Shown: in pieces, positions 18,716 to 27,153 of the stretch
Layout of the letters: each line of letters begins with the position of its first letter
Numbering within the stretch: the first letter of the stretch is position 1
Assembly (NCBI RefSeq): GCF_036488675.1
Contig: NZ_CP133152.1
Location: 1,054,001-1,118,000 of the forward strand
Source: Sinorhizobium chiapasense
Lineage (GTDB): Bacteria > Pseudomonadota > Alphaproteobacteria > Rhizobiales > Rhizobiaceae
Length of the DNA: 64,000 nucleotides
Reading direction: 5' to 3'
The notes under the pieces: model-generated
The model's database searches: none
What the model saw: only the letters and a program-made list of their open reading frames with translations
Told to the model about the DNA's origin: nothing
Program-made: the position numbers and the translations under genes

Positions 18716-19619
18716 TTTCGAAATCGGCGGCGTATTTTGCGCCGCAACCACATCCGTAACGAGCGATGGCAGGCCGGATTTCCGCCTGTTCACAGACCAT
18801 TGCCGGAAGCTGCTGGAAGAAGGCTGCCACGGCATCGCCCTCCTAGGCACGACCGGAGAAGCCAATTCCTTCGGATTGAAGGACCGCATGGAAATTCTTG
18901 ACCGGGCCATTGCCGGCGGCATCCGCCCGGAGCAACTCCTGCCGGGAACCGCCCAGTCGGCTGTCGCCGACACGATCGAACTTACCCGCCACGCCGTCCG
19001 GGCTGGCGTTCGCGGCGTCGTCATGCTGCCGCCCTTCTACTACAAGGGCGTCAGCGCCGAGGGTATTTATCGCGCCTATGCGCGCATTTTCGACGGCGTC
19101 GGAGACGACCGGCTGAGGGTGGTGCTGTACCACATCCCGCAGGTTTCCGGCGTGGCGATCCCGCATGAGGTCATCGGCAGGCTGCTGGAGGATTTCCCGG
19201 GCATCGTCGTCGGCATCAAGGACAGTTCGGGCGATCTCGAAAACATGAAGGCCATGGTCAAGGCCTTCCCGGGCTTCGGTGTTCTGGCTGGTGCCGACCC
19301 GCTGCTGCTGCCATTGCTGCAGGCGGGTGGTGCCGGTTGCATTACGGCAAGCTCGAACCTCATAGCCGGTGATCTGCGCTTCGTTTTCGACAACTGGGAC
19401 GTCGCCGGCAGGGCGAGCGAGGTGAAGGCCGCCCAGGAGAGGATCGTCGCATGGCGCGAACTCACCAACGCCTATGTCCAGCTTCCGACCGTCAAGGCAA
19501 TGGTTGCGCGTCGCCGCGGCGACAACGCCTGGCTTCGCGTCAATCCCCCGCTCGTGGAACTGACCGATACGGAACGCGAGGCGGTCTGGGCGCGCATGGT
19601 ACAGCTGGAAGAGGCGTGA
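18708..19619 (+). CDS. Class I pyruvate-dependent aldolase, DapA/NanA superfamily
   Basis: A 303-aa TIM-barrel lyase/synthase forming a Schiff base with pyruvate. Motifs: [16 protein letters not shown] (substrate-carboxylate loop), [11 protein letters not shown] with the catalytic Tyr, and [15 protein letters not shown] with the Schiff-base Lys. The position of the DHDPS-specific Arg after the Tyr motif reads QVSGV, as in sialate or sugar-acid aldolases, so lysine synthesis is unlikely. Together with the neighbouring sialidase-like gene and C4-acid enzymes, cleavage of a 2-keto-3-deoxy acid is the best guess. Substrate unknown. Confidence 0.85.
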   Translation: MSDFEIGGVFCAATTSVTSDGRPDFRLFTDHCRKLLEEGCHGIALLGTTGEANSFGLKDRMEILDRAIAGGIRPEQLLPGTAQSAVADTIELTRHAVRAGVRGVVMLPPFYYKGVSAEGIYRAYARIFDGVGDDRLRVVLYHIPQVSGVAIPHEVIGRLLEDFPGIVVGIKDSSGDLENMKAMVKAFPGFGVLAGADPLLLPLLQAGGAGCITASSNLIAGDLRFVFDNWDVAGRASEVKAAQERIVAWRELTNAYVQLPTVKAMVARRRGDNAWLRVNPPLVELTDTEREAVWARMVQLEEA

Positions 19620-19620
19620 G

Positions 19621-20754
19621 GTGGCGATCATGGACGGGATGGCGAGACCGATAACGCTCCACCAACCGAAGCGCCTTGAGATCGGAGCTGGCTCCTCGGC
19701 GCGGCTCGGCGTCTGGGCCGAGAACGCCCGGCGCGTGCTGATCATCGCGTCGGAACACACGATCGGCTTTGCAGAAAGACTCGGCCTCGGCAACAAGGCA
19801 TCGATCTTTTCCGACGTTCCGGCCGAACCGGACGACAGGGCACTCGCCGCTGCCCGGGAAGCGGCTCGGGCGCTCAGGCCGGACCTGGTCGTCGGCCTCG
19901 GCGGCGGCTCGGTGCTGGACGTCGCCAAGCTCGTCGCCGCCCTGTGGGATGGCCCGCAGTCGCTCGACGACGTCGTCGGACCAGACAAGGTCGAAGGCCG
20001 CCGGACCCGGCTGGCGCAGGTGCCGACGACAGCCGGCACAGGCTCCGAGGCCGGCATCCGGGCGCTGATCACCGACAGCACCACGCATTCCAAGAAGGCG
20101 GTCGAAAGCCCGCACCTGCTTGCGGATATCGCCATCCTCGATCCGGAACTGACCTGGTCCGTGCCGCCGGCGGTAACTGCTGCCACCGGTATCGACGCAA
20201 TGGCGCACTGCGTGGAGGCCTTCACCAATATCCGCGCCCATGACCTCATCGACGGCTATGCCCGCATGGGCTTTCGCCTCATCGGCAAACATCTCGCGCG
20301 GGCTGTCGAGAACGGCCGCGACACGGAAGCGCGCGCCGGCATGATGCTCGCATCCTACTACGGCGGCATTTGCCTGGGTCCGGTCAATACGGCAGCAGGG
20401 CACGCGCTAGCCTATCCGCTCGGCACGCGGCTCGGACTGCCTCACGGGCTGGCCAATGCCATCATCTTCCCGCATGTACTCGCCTATAACGCGCCGGTGC
20501 GCAAGGAGAAGACGGCGGAAATTCTCGAGGCGCTCGGACTTCCCGTCTTCGACGACGAGTCGCGGGTTCTGAACGCAGCCTACCGCTTCTGCGAGGATCT
20601 CGGCGTCGAAATGCGGCTGTCGGCTCACGGCGCCGATCCGGACGCCCTGGAGGGTTGGGCCGGCGAAGCCCACGCCATTCGTAGATTGATGGACAACAAT
20701 CCGCGCGATATGTCTGCGAGTGATGTGCTCGATATCTATCGAGCGACATTCTGA
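19621..20754 (+). CDS. Iron-containing alcohol dehydrogenase / maleylacetate reductase family
   Basis: A 377-aa group III (Fe-ADH) enzyme. NAD-binding GGGSVLDVAKLVAAL, PTTAGTGSEAGIRALI, and metal ligands in GIDAMAHCVEAF and HALAYPLGTRLGLPHGLANA are all present. Expected to interconvert an alcohol and aldehyde/ketone using NAD(P)H. It follows the aldolase by 1 bp, so it may act on the aldehyde that the aldolase releases. Start is either GTG 19621 or ATG 19630, both with purine-rich upstream sequence. Last gene of the plus-strand operon. Confidence 0.85.
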   Translation: MAIMDGMARPITLHQPKRLEIGAGSSARLGVWAENARRVLIIASEHTIGFAERLGLGNKASIFSDVPAEPDDRALAAAREAARALRPDLVVGLGGGSVLDVAKLVAALWDGPQSLDDVVGPDKVEGRRTRLAQVPTTAGTGSEAGIRALITDSTTHSKKAVESPHLLADIAILDPELTWSVPPAVTAATGIDAMAHCVEAFTNIRAHDLIDGYARMGFRLIGKHLARAVENGRDTEARAGMMLASYYGGICLGPVNTAAGHALAYPLGTRLGLPHGLANAIIFPHVLAYNAPVRKEKTAEILEALGLPVFDDESRVLNAAYRFCEDLGVEMRLSAHGADPDALEGWAGEAHAIRRLMDNNPRDMSASDVLDIYRATF

Positions 20755-20958
20755 AGGGGCGTCAGCTCACGTGAATCGCCGCTATTGACGGCGTGATGGC
20801 GCACTTATCCTCAGCCACCTGCCGGCGACAGACGCTAGGAGGTGCGCATGCCGCGCCTGACCGATAAGTGCGTGTTCGCGGCCCGACTTGAAATGCGCAT
20901 CAGGACCACGGAAGGCCTACGGCATCTGCATATTGCGAAAGGTGGAAGGTCAACCGTC

Positions 20959-21675
20959 CTAAGTGAGCTCCGGCCGTCGGCCCTCGAAAAGCCGATCGCG
21001 GGAGCCACGGATATGCTGGCGCATGAATTCGCGTGCCTGGTTCGGTTTTCGGTCGCGAATGGCTTCGTAGATTGCTGCGTGCTCGTCATAGACATGGCGC
21101 AGGCCAGCGATGGAATTTTTCAGCGACAGGCCGTGGAATTGCATGCCGATGGCGATGTGTTCCTTGAGCGCTTCCATGGCGGTCGAGAAGTAGTTGTTTC
21201 CGGAGGCCTGCGCGATGGCCAGATGAAACATGAAATCGGCGTCCTCCCGGTGGCGCTGCCGATTGGTCGCATCCTGCAGGGTTTCAAGCGCAAGCCTGAT
21301 CACCCGGATCTGCGTTTCGCTGTGCCGCTCGGCAGCAAGCGCCGCCGCCTCGGGTTCCATCGTCATGCGGAACTCGTAACAGTTCTGCAGATCGGCGATG
21401 TTTTCGAGCGGCCCGAAGCCAAGCGGCTGCCGCAAACCCTGTATTCGAACGAAACTGCCGGCGCCCTGCCGCGAATAGACGAGGCCCTGATCGCGAAGCC
21501 TTTTCAAGGCATCACGCACGACAGGACGGGAGACCTGGAACTCCGCTGCCAGCTCGTGCTCGGTCGGCAGACGCTCGTCGCTCTGATAGGCGCCCGATTT
21601 GATCGCATGCTGCAGCCGTTCGAAGACGACCTCGCTCAGGCTCTTGCGGTGCGAAAGCTGCTCTCCGGCGCGCAT
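20959..21675 (-). CDS. GntR-family regulator, FadR (FCD) subfamily
   Basis: A 238-aa regulator. N-terminal winged helix: LPTEHELAAEFQVSRPVVRD and LRDQGLVYSRQGAGSFV. The C-terminal FCD all-helical ligand domain has DADFMFHLAIAQASGNNYF with typical metal-ligand Asp/His positions, and HVYDEHAAIYEAIRDRKP. Such proteins sense carboxylates or sugar acids. The start codon overlaps the kinase stop (TGATG), so regulator and kinase are translationally coupled. It lies tail to tail with the dehydrogenase gene and likely controls both arms of this cluster. Confidence 0.9.
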   Translation of the reverse strand: MRAGEQLSHRKSLSEVVFERLQHAIKSGAYQSDERLPTEHELAAEFQVSRPVVRDALKRLRDQGLVYSRQGAGSFVRIQGLRQPLGFGPLENIADLQNCYEFRMTMEPEAAALAAERHSETQIRVIRLALETLQDATNRQRHREDADFMFHLAIAQASGNNYFSTAMEALKEHIAIGMQFHGLSLKNSIAGLRHVYDEHAAIYEAIRDRKPNQAREFMRQHIRGSRDRLFEGRRPELT

Positions 21676-22727
21676 CAGGCCAATACCTCTTTCCTCGTCA
21701 TGGCGCGGACGACCCTGCAAAGTGTGTCGGAATCCCCAAAGCCGCCCGATTTGGTAATGTAGAATCGGCCGCCATGCTCGGCAACCGGCAGGCCCGGCAG
21801 CACTTCTCCGACGAGGCGAAGGACGCGAATGCGCTGGCGGTCGAAATAGGCTTCCGCCGTCGCTCCGCCCGAGAGCAGCACCGTCCGGCATTCGCCGGCA
21901 AAAGCGCCGGCAGACTCCGCGAGCGCCGCTGCCACGTCCGACGCCCTGGCTGGTGTTACGCCTTCCACCGCCTGCACCAAGGTCACATCGTCAGCGGGCT
22001 TGGAGCCGTACCCGGCCTGCTCCATCTGTCCTGCCGGTGCTGCGAGGTAGCGGAGGTCCGGTACGACTCGTCGCAGTTCCTCTATCTGCGATACAGTTAT
22101 CGGATCCCGGGAACCGATGGCCATCAGCAGCCGCCCTTCGCGCGCGGCAAAGGGCTCGACACGCGGCCTGCCCGTTCTGCGCGCCAAGGCGTTGGCAAGC
22201 GACAAGGCGCCGACGAGAAGATCACCGGATGCAATGTCGTCGACGGCGGCCTGCATCTCCTCGACCGTCTCTGTGTCCGGCATGACGGCGCGGTCGGCGA
22301 CGGCGCCCAGGCGGTCGGCAATGGCGATCGGCTGATCGACCCCGAAGCCTCGGATCTCGCCCTTGCGAACGACCCGGCCGAATTCCGGGATCGCCGGCAA
22401 GACGACGGCTCTTGCAAAATCCAGGACGGAAAGCTCCGCCTCGACGTTCCCCTTCAGGCGGGAGTCGACCTTCTTGAAAAGCCGCATGCCCGGCATCATC
22501 GCCTGTTGCGCAAGAAGGACGCGCCGCGCCGCCTCGGCCGGCTCGATCTCGCGGCTGCGCGTCGTCACCGCGATCACATCGGCGCCGCCCGTAATCGCCT
22601 CGCCGAGCGCGCTCTCATCTGCAACGACGTCGACCGAGAAGCCATGAACCGCGAATGGCGCCGCCGTATCGAGCGCGCCGGTGAGATCATCGGCGACGAT
22701 CAAGAGCCTGTCCTGCACTACATCCAT
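21675..22727 (-). CDS. Four-carbon acid sugar kinase family (DtnK/OtnK-like)
   Basis: A 350-aa DUF1537/four-carbon acid sugar kinase. N-terminal LLIVADDLTGALDTAAPF, central LFKKVDSRLKGNVEAEL, and C-terminal RTVLLSGGATAEAYFDR plus ITKSGGFGDSDTLCRV are the family signatures. Members phosphorylate D-threonate, D-erythronate, 3-oxo-tetronates or 2-oxo-tetronates at C4. With PdxA2 it forms the known D-threonate/D-erythronate to DHAP pair. It is somewhat shorter than the usual ~400 aa. Start ATG 22727 (MDVVQDRLLIVADD) is preferred over an upstream ATG at 22754. Coupled to the GntR gene by TGATG. Confidence 0.86.
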   Translation of the reverse strand: MDVVQDRLLIVADDLTGALDTAAPFAVHGFSVDVVADESALGEAITGGADVIAVTTRSREIEPAEAARRVLLAQQAMMPGMRLFKKVDSRLKGNVEAELSVLDFARAVVLPAIPEFGRVVRKGEIRGFGVDQPIAIADRLGAVADRAVMPDTETVEEMQAAVDDIASGDLLVGALSLANALARRTGRPRVEPFAAREGRLLMAIGSRDPITVSQIEELRRVVPDLRYLAAPAGQMEQAGYGSKPADDVTLVQAVEGVTPARASDVAAALAESAGAFAGECRTVLLSGGATAEAYFDRQRIRVLRLVGEVLPGLPVAEHGGRFYITKSGGFGDSDTLCRVVRAMTRKEVLA

Positions 22728-23066
22728 GCGGTGTCCAATTTTACAAATTCTCAAGAGAAGAACGCGGAATCTCGCTCATTTTTTCTTTTCAAATCATGGC
22801 AGAACCTGTGGCGAAGGCAACATATTTTTACAACTATCGGACAAGTCAAAACTTCTTCAGCTGCCGCATTTCGGGAGCGTGGGTCGACGCGTGAGAGACG
22901 CCGCGCGTGGGCCAGATATCGCCGGGCGATGTCACCCTACGACCAGCCTTGGCGCCATGGTCGTGGGACAGAAGCAAAAGCCGGACCTGCAGAGCAGACC
23001 CGGCCACTATAATTGTCGTGGAAACGGCCGTTGGGGGCGGCAACCACGGTCCCGGACGTCAACCGA
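22728..23066. other. Intergenic region upstream of the kinase, downstream of the purine permease
   Basis: 339 bp without a supported gene. The part next to the kinase (22730-22860) is AT-rich and presumably holds the kinase-gntR promoter. The rest contains the permease terminator described separately. Short open frames here show no ribosome site or recognisable protein. Confidence 0.6.
22971..23005 (-). terminator. Probable rho-independent terminator of the purine permease gene
   Basis: On the minus strand, GCCGGGTCTGC pairs with the downstream half GCAGGTCCGGC (9 of 11 pairs, with a two-base internal mismatch), loop of 3, and is followed directly by TTTTGCTT. It starts about 60 bp after the permease stop codon at 23067. 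Confidence 0.55.
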
Positions 23067-24359
23067 TCAACTGCCGAAGAACGCGAAGCGAACGACGAAC
23101 AGCGCCGCCACGATCTGTGTCGCCGGGTGGATGACGCTCCACTTGCCGGTGAATACCTTGAGCACGACGTAGCTCACGAAGCCGAAGGCAAGGCCGTTGG
23201 CGATCGAGTAGGTGAAGGGCATGGCGATCGCGGTCAGGGCAGCCGGTGCCGCTTCGGTCAGGTCGTCCCACTCGATTTCGGTGAGTTCGCGCATCATCAG
23301 GCCAGCCACATAGAGCAGCGCCGGCGCCGTTGCATAGGACGGAACCGCAGCGGCAAGTGGCGAGATGAATAGAGCCGCGAGGAAGAGTACGGCGATGGTG
23401 AGCGCGGTCAGGCCAGTGCGACCGCCGGCCTGGACGCCCGAAGCGCTCTCCACATAAGCCGTAGTGCTGCTCGTGCCCATCAGCGAGCCGGCGATGATCG
23501 CCGAACTGTCGGCAAGCAGAGCGCGGCCAAGACGGCTGGGCTTACCTTCCTCGACCAGTTTCGCGCGCTTGGCGACGCCGATCAGCGTGCCGGTGGCGTC
23601 GAACACTTCGACGAGCACGAAGACGAGAATGACATGGAGCAGACCGCCATGCAGCGCACCCACGATGTCGAGTTGCAGGAAGGTGGGGGCGATGCTCGGC
23701 GGCGCCGACACGATACCCTTGAACTCGCTGACGCCAAGCAGCATCGACAGCACCGTGACGACGAGGATGCCGATCAGGATCGCGCCGCGGATCTTAAGCG
23801 AATCCAGTACGGCGATGACGAAGAAGCCGAGGATCGCGAGCAGTGGCCCGGTCTGCTTGAGATCGCCGAGACCGACGAGCGTTGCCGGATTGTCGACGAC
23901 GATACCGGCGTTCTTGAGCGCGATGATGCCGAGGAACAGGCCGATGCCGGTGGCGATGGCGCTGCGCAACGAATGCGGGATGCCGGCAATCAGCCAGCTG
24001 CGCACGCCCGTGACCGTCAGCAACAGGAAGATGAGACCGGAGATGAACACGGCGCCGAGGGCCTGCTGCCAGGTGAAGCCGAGGGCGGCGACGACGGTGA
24101 AGGCAAAGAAGGCGTTGAGCCCCATGCCCGGCGCCATGCCGATCGGCCAATTGGCGACGAGGGCCATCACGATCGAGCCAAGTGCGGCGGCAAGACAGGT
24201 CGCGACAAAGATCGCATCGCGATCCATTCCGGTCGTCGACAGAATGTCGGGGTTCACGAAGATGATGTACGACATCGTCAGGAATGTCGTTAGGCCGGCA
24301 ACCACCTCGGTGCGGGCGGTCGTCCCATGCTCTTTCAGTTTGAAAAGTCGTTCAAACAT
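23067..24359 (-). CDS. NCS2-family purine permease, AzgA type
   Basis: A 430-aa inner-membrane transporter of the AzgA branch of NCS2, importing adenine, guanine or hypoxanthine by proton symport. Signatures: EVVAGLTTFLTMSYIIFVNP at the N terminus, GMAPGMGLNAFFAFTVV in TM3, VFVLVEVFDATGTLIGVA and SGVQAGGRTGLTAL. About 12-14 hydrophobic segments. The ATG at 24359 follows a very good ribosome site (AGGGAGGAAAA). It is separated from the xdh block by the acid-sugar cluster but feeds the same purine pathway. Start upstream (24386) is rejected because it would lie in front of the ribosome site. Confidence 0.92.
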   Translation of the reverse strand: MFERLFKLKEHGTTARTEVVAGLTTFLTMSYIIFVNPDILSTTGMDRDAIFVATCLAAALGSIVMALVANWPIGMAPGMGLNAFFAFTVVAALGFTWQQALGAVFISGLIFLLLTVTGVRSWLIAGIPHSLRSAIATGIGLFLGIIALKNAGIVVDNPATLVGLGDLKQTGPLLAILGFFVIAVLDSLKIRGAILIGILVVTVLSMLLGVSEFKGIVSAPPSIAPTFLQLDIVGALHGGLLHVILVFVLVEVFDATGTLIGVAKRAKLVEEGKPSRLGRALLADSSAIIAGSLMGTSSTTAYVESASGVQAGGRTGLTALTIAVLFLAALFISPLAAAVPSYATAPALLYVAGLMMRELTEIEWDDLTEAAPAALTAIAMPFTYSIANGLAFGFVSYVVLKVFTGKWSVIHPATQIVAALFVVRFAFFGS

Positions 24360-24822
24360 TTTTCCTCCCTTGGCAGACGCCGTCACGACGCAGCCGAACG
24401 ACAGAGACCGGGCTGATGCTCCTCCAACTTCCCGACCATTTTGCTTTTTGACCGATCCCGGAATTCAAGACGTCGGGCGGCCAGCTCGGCCCTTCGGCCC
24501 GCCCCGGATGAGCGCAGCGCTTGCCTCATTCAGAGCGACATGATTGTGCGTCTTCGCGCGAATGATCGCTAGCCATCCATTCCGACGCTACAGGCGAAAG
24601 ACTTTCAAATATTTCCAGCGCAGTGGGAGCGCCGCTCGACAGCGCGCGCCGCTCGACCGAAGACGGGGGCCGATTTCCATGCGCCCTTGCATCCATCGCC
24701 GGCGTTGTGCTTGCGCGTGCAGCACGCCTCCGGGCGGCGCGCACGACCCCGTCATCGGCTATCGCTGCTGCGCTGTCGTGATAAAATGCAGAGATGCCGA
24801 GAATCCGCCTGACCAGCTCACA
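24360..24822. other. Intergenic region between DUF5989 gene and purine permease
   Basis: 463 bp with no supported gene. On the minus strand it is the leader and promoter region of the permease and the 3' region of the DUF5989 gene. It contains GC-rich self-complementary stretches (for example CGGGGCGGGCC / GGCCGAGCTGGCC around 24480-24510), so a structured leader is possible, but I could not match it to a known purine riboswitch. Confidence 0.5.
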
Positions 24823-24972
24823 TCAGAACAAAGTGTAAATAAACGGCGCTACCGCAGTACCCTGGGTCAGGACCAACAATGCACCAAACACACCGAGCAT
24901 GATAAAGATCGGCAAGAGCCAAAACTTCTTGCGGACGCCCATGTAGGCCCAGAGCTCACGTAAGATCTCCAT
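24823..24972 (-). CDS. Small membrane protein, DUF5989 family
   Basis: A 49-aa protein: MEILRELWAYMGVRKKFWLL followed by one membrane helix and the C-terminal QGTAVAPFIYTLF, the DUF5989 pattern. Members sit in polysaccharide modification loci, usually next to an SxtJ-type membrane protein and an SGNH hydrolase. The ATG at 24972 has an excellent ribosome site (GGAGGAAATGCGAC). It is divergent from the SGNH gene at 25545; no SxtJ gene is visible next to it, so it is an orphan copy. Molecular role unknown. Confidence 0.8.
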   Translation of the reverse strand: MEILRELWAYMGVRKKFWLLPIFIMLGVFGALLVLTQGTAVAPFIYTLF

Positions 24973-25544
24973 GTCGCATTTCCTCCACTCGTGGCGCCAG
25001 TGATCGATCGTGATCGCGTCAGAACTGATGGTGGCAACGGCGATGAGCGCGAACGTCAGCGCGCCCCGACCCGCCATCCGCAAGCACGAATGCGACTAAA
25101 ATTCCGCCGGCGATATAACCGCAGATGCGATTGGACAGCCCCTCGGCGCATGTTCGAGAAGAATCCCTTGTGATTGTCTCATGGGGCACTTCCGCGAAAG
25201 TGCTAGATTTTTCAAATATCTACGGCCAATAGTATAAAGGGCATCGAACCCGCAGCTCTCAGTTCAATCAATATACCAAAGGATATATAAAATTAAACCC
25301 GGATACTAAAACCCTCGCGATGGATACACATCGGGCTTTTCGAACATGGTGGATTGCAGTTAAATAGACACCATTGCGAAAACTAGCATTGCTCCAGCCG
25401 TTGATATTTGGGTGCGTTCCCGTACATGAATTTTACCGCGAGGGATGATCCCTCGCCCGTAAGCATTAGCAGGATTGTCCACTCGAAATGCGGCGCTCCG
25501 ATAGCTGTACGAGCTGTCGATGGATATGCAAGCGAGGGATAATC
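24973..25544. other. Divergent, AT-rich promoter/leader region
   Basis: 572 bp between the start codons of the DUF5989 gene (minus) and the SGNH gene (plus). Around 25200-25430 it is clearly AT-rich and should hold promoters for both. The 3' part carries the palindrome at 25438-25456 described separately. No protein-coding frame with a ribosome site was seen. Confidence 0.6.
25438..25456 (+). promoter_or_regulatory. Palindrome whose right arm is complementary to the downstream ribosome site
   Basis: GCGAGGGAT-G-ATCCCTCGC is a 9-bp perfect dyad about 90 bp upstream of the SGNH start. The same 9-mer GCGAGGGAT occurs again at 25532-25540 as the ribosome-binding segment 4 bases before ATG 25545. 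In RNA the middle segment ATCCCTCGC can therefore pair either with the left arm or with the ribosome site. The on/off switch reading is inference. Confidence 0.5.
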
Positions 25545-26927
25545 ATGACGAAGCGATATCTCGGTTTCCTAGCCTGTGCACTTCCCGCCTTGTATCTGTT
25601 GCTCGGCCCTGTCTACGCCCTGCTGCATTTTGAGGAATACGCATCCGAGACGCCGCACTTCATACGTTACGTGCTGGTCCCTGGCCTGTTGGGGATGGCG
25701 TTCGCGATCGTGGGCCTGTTTGCCAAGCCCTCCATCTCCGGCCTTGTTGGCACATGCGGCTTAAGCGTCTTGCTGGCACTCTTCCTCTTTGAGGCGAAGC
25801 TGACGGCAACGACAGTTTCCGTCCGATTGGGAATGCTCGGCCAATACACCGAAGAGCAGGACGAGGCGCTTGGGCGCACGCAGGATGTGGTCCGCGGGTT
25901 CACGCTGCGTCGCCTCAATCGCCTTTCCGGCACGAACGAACTTTCCAAAGCGCTGCTGTCGGGCTTTCCATCGACGCAAGTGGTGCTGTGCACATCGGAA
26001 AGCGGCATCGTCAGTTACACAGCGGATCGTTACGGCTTCAACAACCCCGACCATCTTTATGAAAAGCACCTGGACCTGATGCTGCTGGGCGACTCCTTCG
26101 TTGAGGGCTTCTGCTTGCCGCCGGGCGAGGATCTCGCGGCGCGGCTACGCGACGGCGGGCTAGCTACCGCCAGCATGGGCATGCGGGGAAACGGGCCGTT
26201 GATAGAACTGGCGACCCTTGGTCGTTTTGGCGATCTTCTTCAGCCGCGGCTCGTGCTGATGACCTTCTTCGAGGGTAACGACTGGGAGAATCTCAAGAGC
26301 GAGTTGGCGGTGCCATGGCTGCGCACGGTGCTTTCGCCGGATGCAAACTATGGATCGCAAGCGACCGCCGAAGAGACCATTCGTCTCGCTCGGATTGCAG
26401 CAGCGGAACGCAGCAGGGACGCGATAACGGTAGTCGACGTCCTTACGAGGACAGCGCTGTTGCGGAACTTCATCGCCTTGCAGCAAACCTTCACAAGGCT
26501 CGGGCTGACCTACCCGAAGGTCGCTGCCGAAATACCGGAGTTTAGGCAAACATTGCACCGTGCGAAGGCACTCACGGAAAGTTGGGGCGGAACATTTGCT
26601 CTGGTCTACGTGCCGAGGCTCGATCGCTTCATGGGACCGCTCTCGACCTATGCGCCCTTCGATCAGCTCAGGACGAGGGTGCTCGATTCCGCTGCCGCCG
26701 AGGGGATCGAGGTCATCGATCTCTACGAGGCTTTCCGCGGCCGGTCGGATCCTGCGCACATGTATGCCCCCGACGGCCACTTCAGCCGCGAGGGAGCCAG
26801 CATTGCGGCGCAGGTGATCCTCCTGCAACTGCAAGCGATGGAAAAAACAAAGCCAACGGCAGGCGCAAAAGAACCCTATGCGCAGCTTCAATCGCGGCCT
26901 TTACGCACCAGAGTCGACGCCTACTGA
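25545..26927 (+). CDS. Membrane-anchored SGNH-hydrolase-like protein
   Basis: A 460-aa protein with about three N-terminal membrane helices (residues ~5-25, 45-65, 70-90) and a C-terminal SGNH domain. Block I is LMLLGDSFVEGFCLPPGEDL (nucleophile Ser), block III-like region is VLMTFFEGNDWENL, and the final block is YAPDGHFSREGASIAAQV with the catalytic-type Asp and His. Likely adds or removes acyl groups on the polysaccharide at the membrane, as AlgJ/AlgX-like proteins do. ATG 25545 is chosen for the GCGAGGGAT site 4 bases upstream; the frame is open further up. Convergent with a second SGNH gene at 27154. Confidence 0.8.
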   Translation: MTKRYLGFLACALPALYLLLGPVYALLHFEEYASETPHFIRYVLVPGLLGMAFAIVGLFAKPSISGLVGTCGLSVLLALFLFEAKLTATTVSVRLGMLGQYTEEQDEALGRTQDVVRGFTLRRLNRLSGTNELSKALLSGFPSTQVVLCTSESGIVSYTADRYGFNNPDHLYEKHLDLMLLGDSFVEGFCLPPGEDLAARLRDGGLATASMGMRGNGPLIELATLGRFGDLLQPRLVLMTFFEGNDWENLKSELAVPWLRTVLSPDANYGSQATAEETIRLARIAAAERSRDAITVVDVLTRTALLRNFIALQQTFTRLGLTYPKVAAEIPEFRQTLHRAKALTESWGGTFALVYVPRLDRFMGPLSTYAPFDQLRTRVLDSAAAEGIEVIDLYEAFRGRSDPAHMYAPDGHFSREGASIAAQVILLQLQAMEKTKPTAGAKEPYAQLQSRPLRTRVDAY

Positions 26928-27153
26928 TTGGGGCCGAGTTACAACCTTTGGAAGATATTGGACACGGCACCCTTGACGTTGAGGTAACCATCCGTCGAGG
27001 GCACCCTTTCACCGAGAATGTTCTTTGCTTCCTGCAGGCGGAAAGGCATTGGCAAAAGGGTCAGTGCCCCCTCGGCTCACTCGGCATGGGCGATGAATCC
27101 CCGCCACAGACCTATGATTTTACGCGTGTTCGGCACTCGAGCGGGGACGACAC

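Noticed and set aside
18843..20249. 468-codon minus-strand frame across the aldolase and dehydrogenase genes
   Set aside because: Antisense to two genes with intact active sites; composition typical of a shadow frame.
20777..20793. Hairpin CGCCG-N7-CGGCG after the dehydrogenase gene as terminator
   Set aside because: Short stem and no T-run on either strand.
24360..24520. Possible purine-sensing riboswitch in front of the permease
   Set aside because: The leader is structured and well placed, but I could not match it to a known guanine, xanthine or related consensus.
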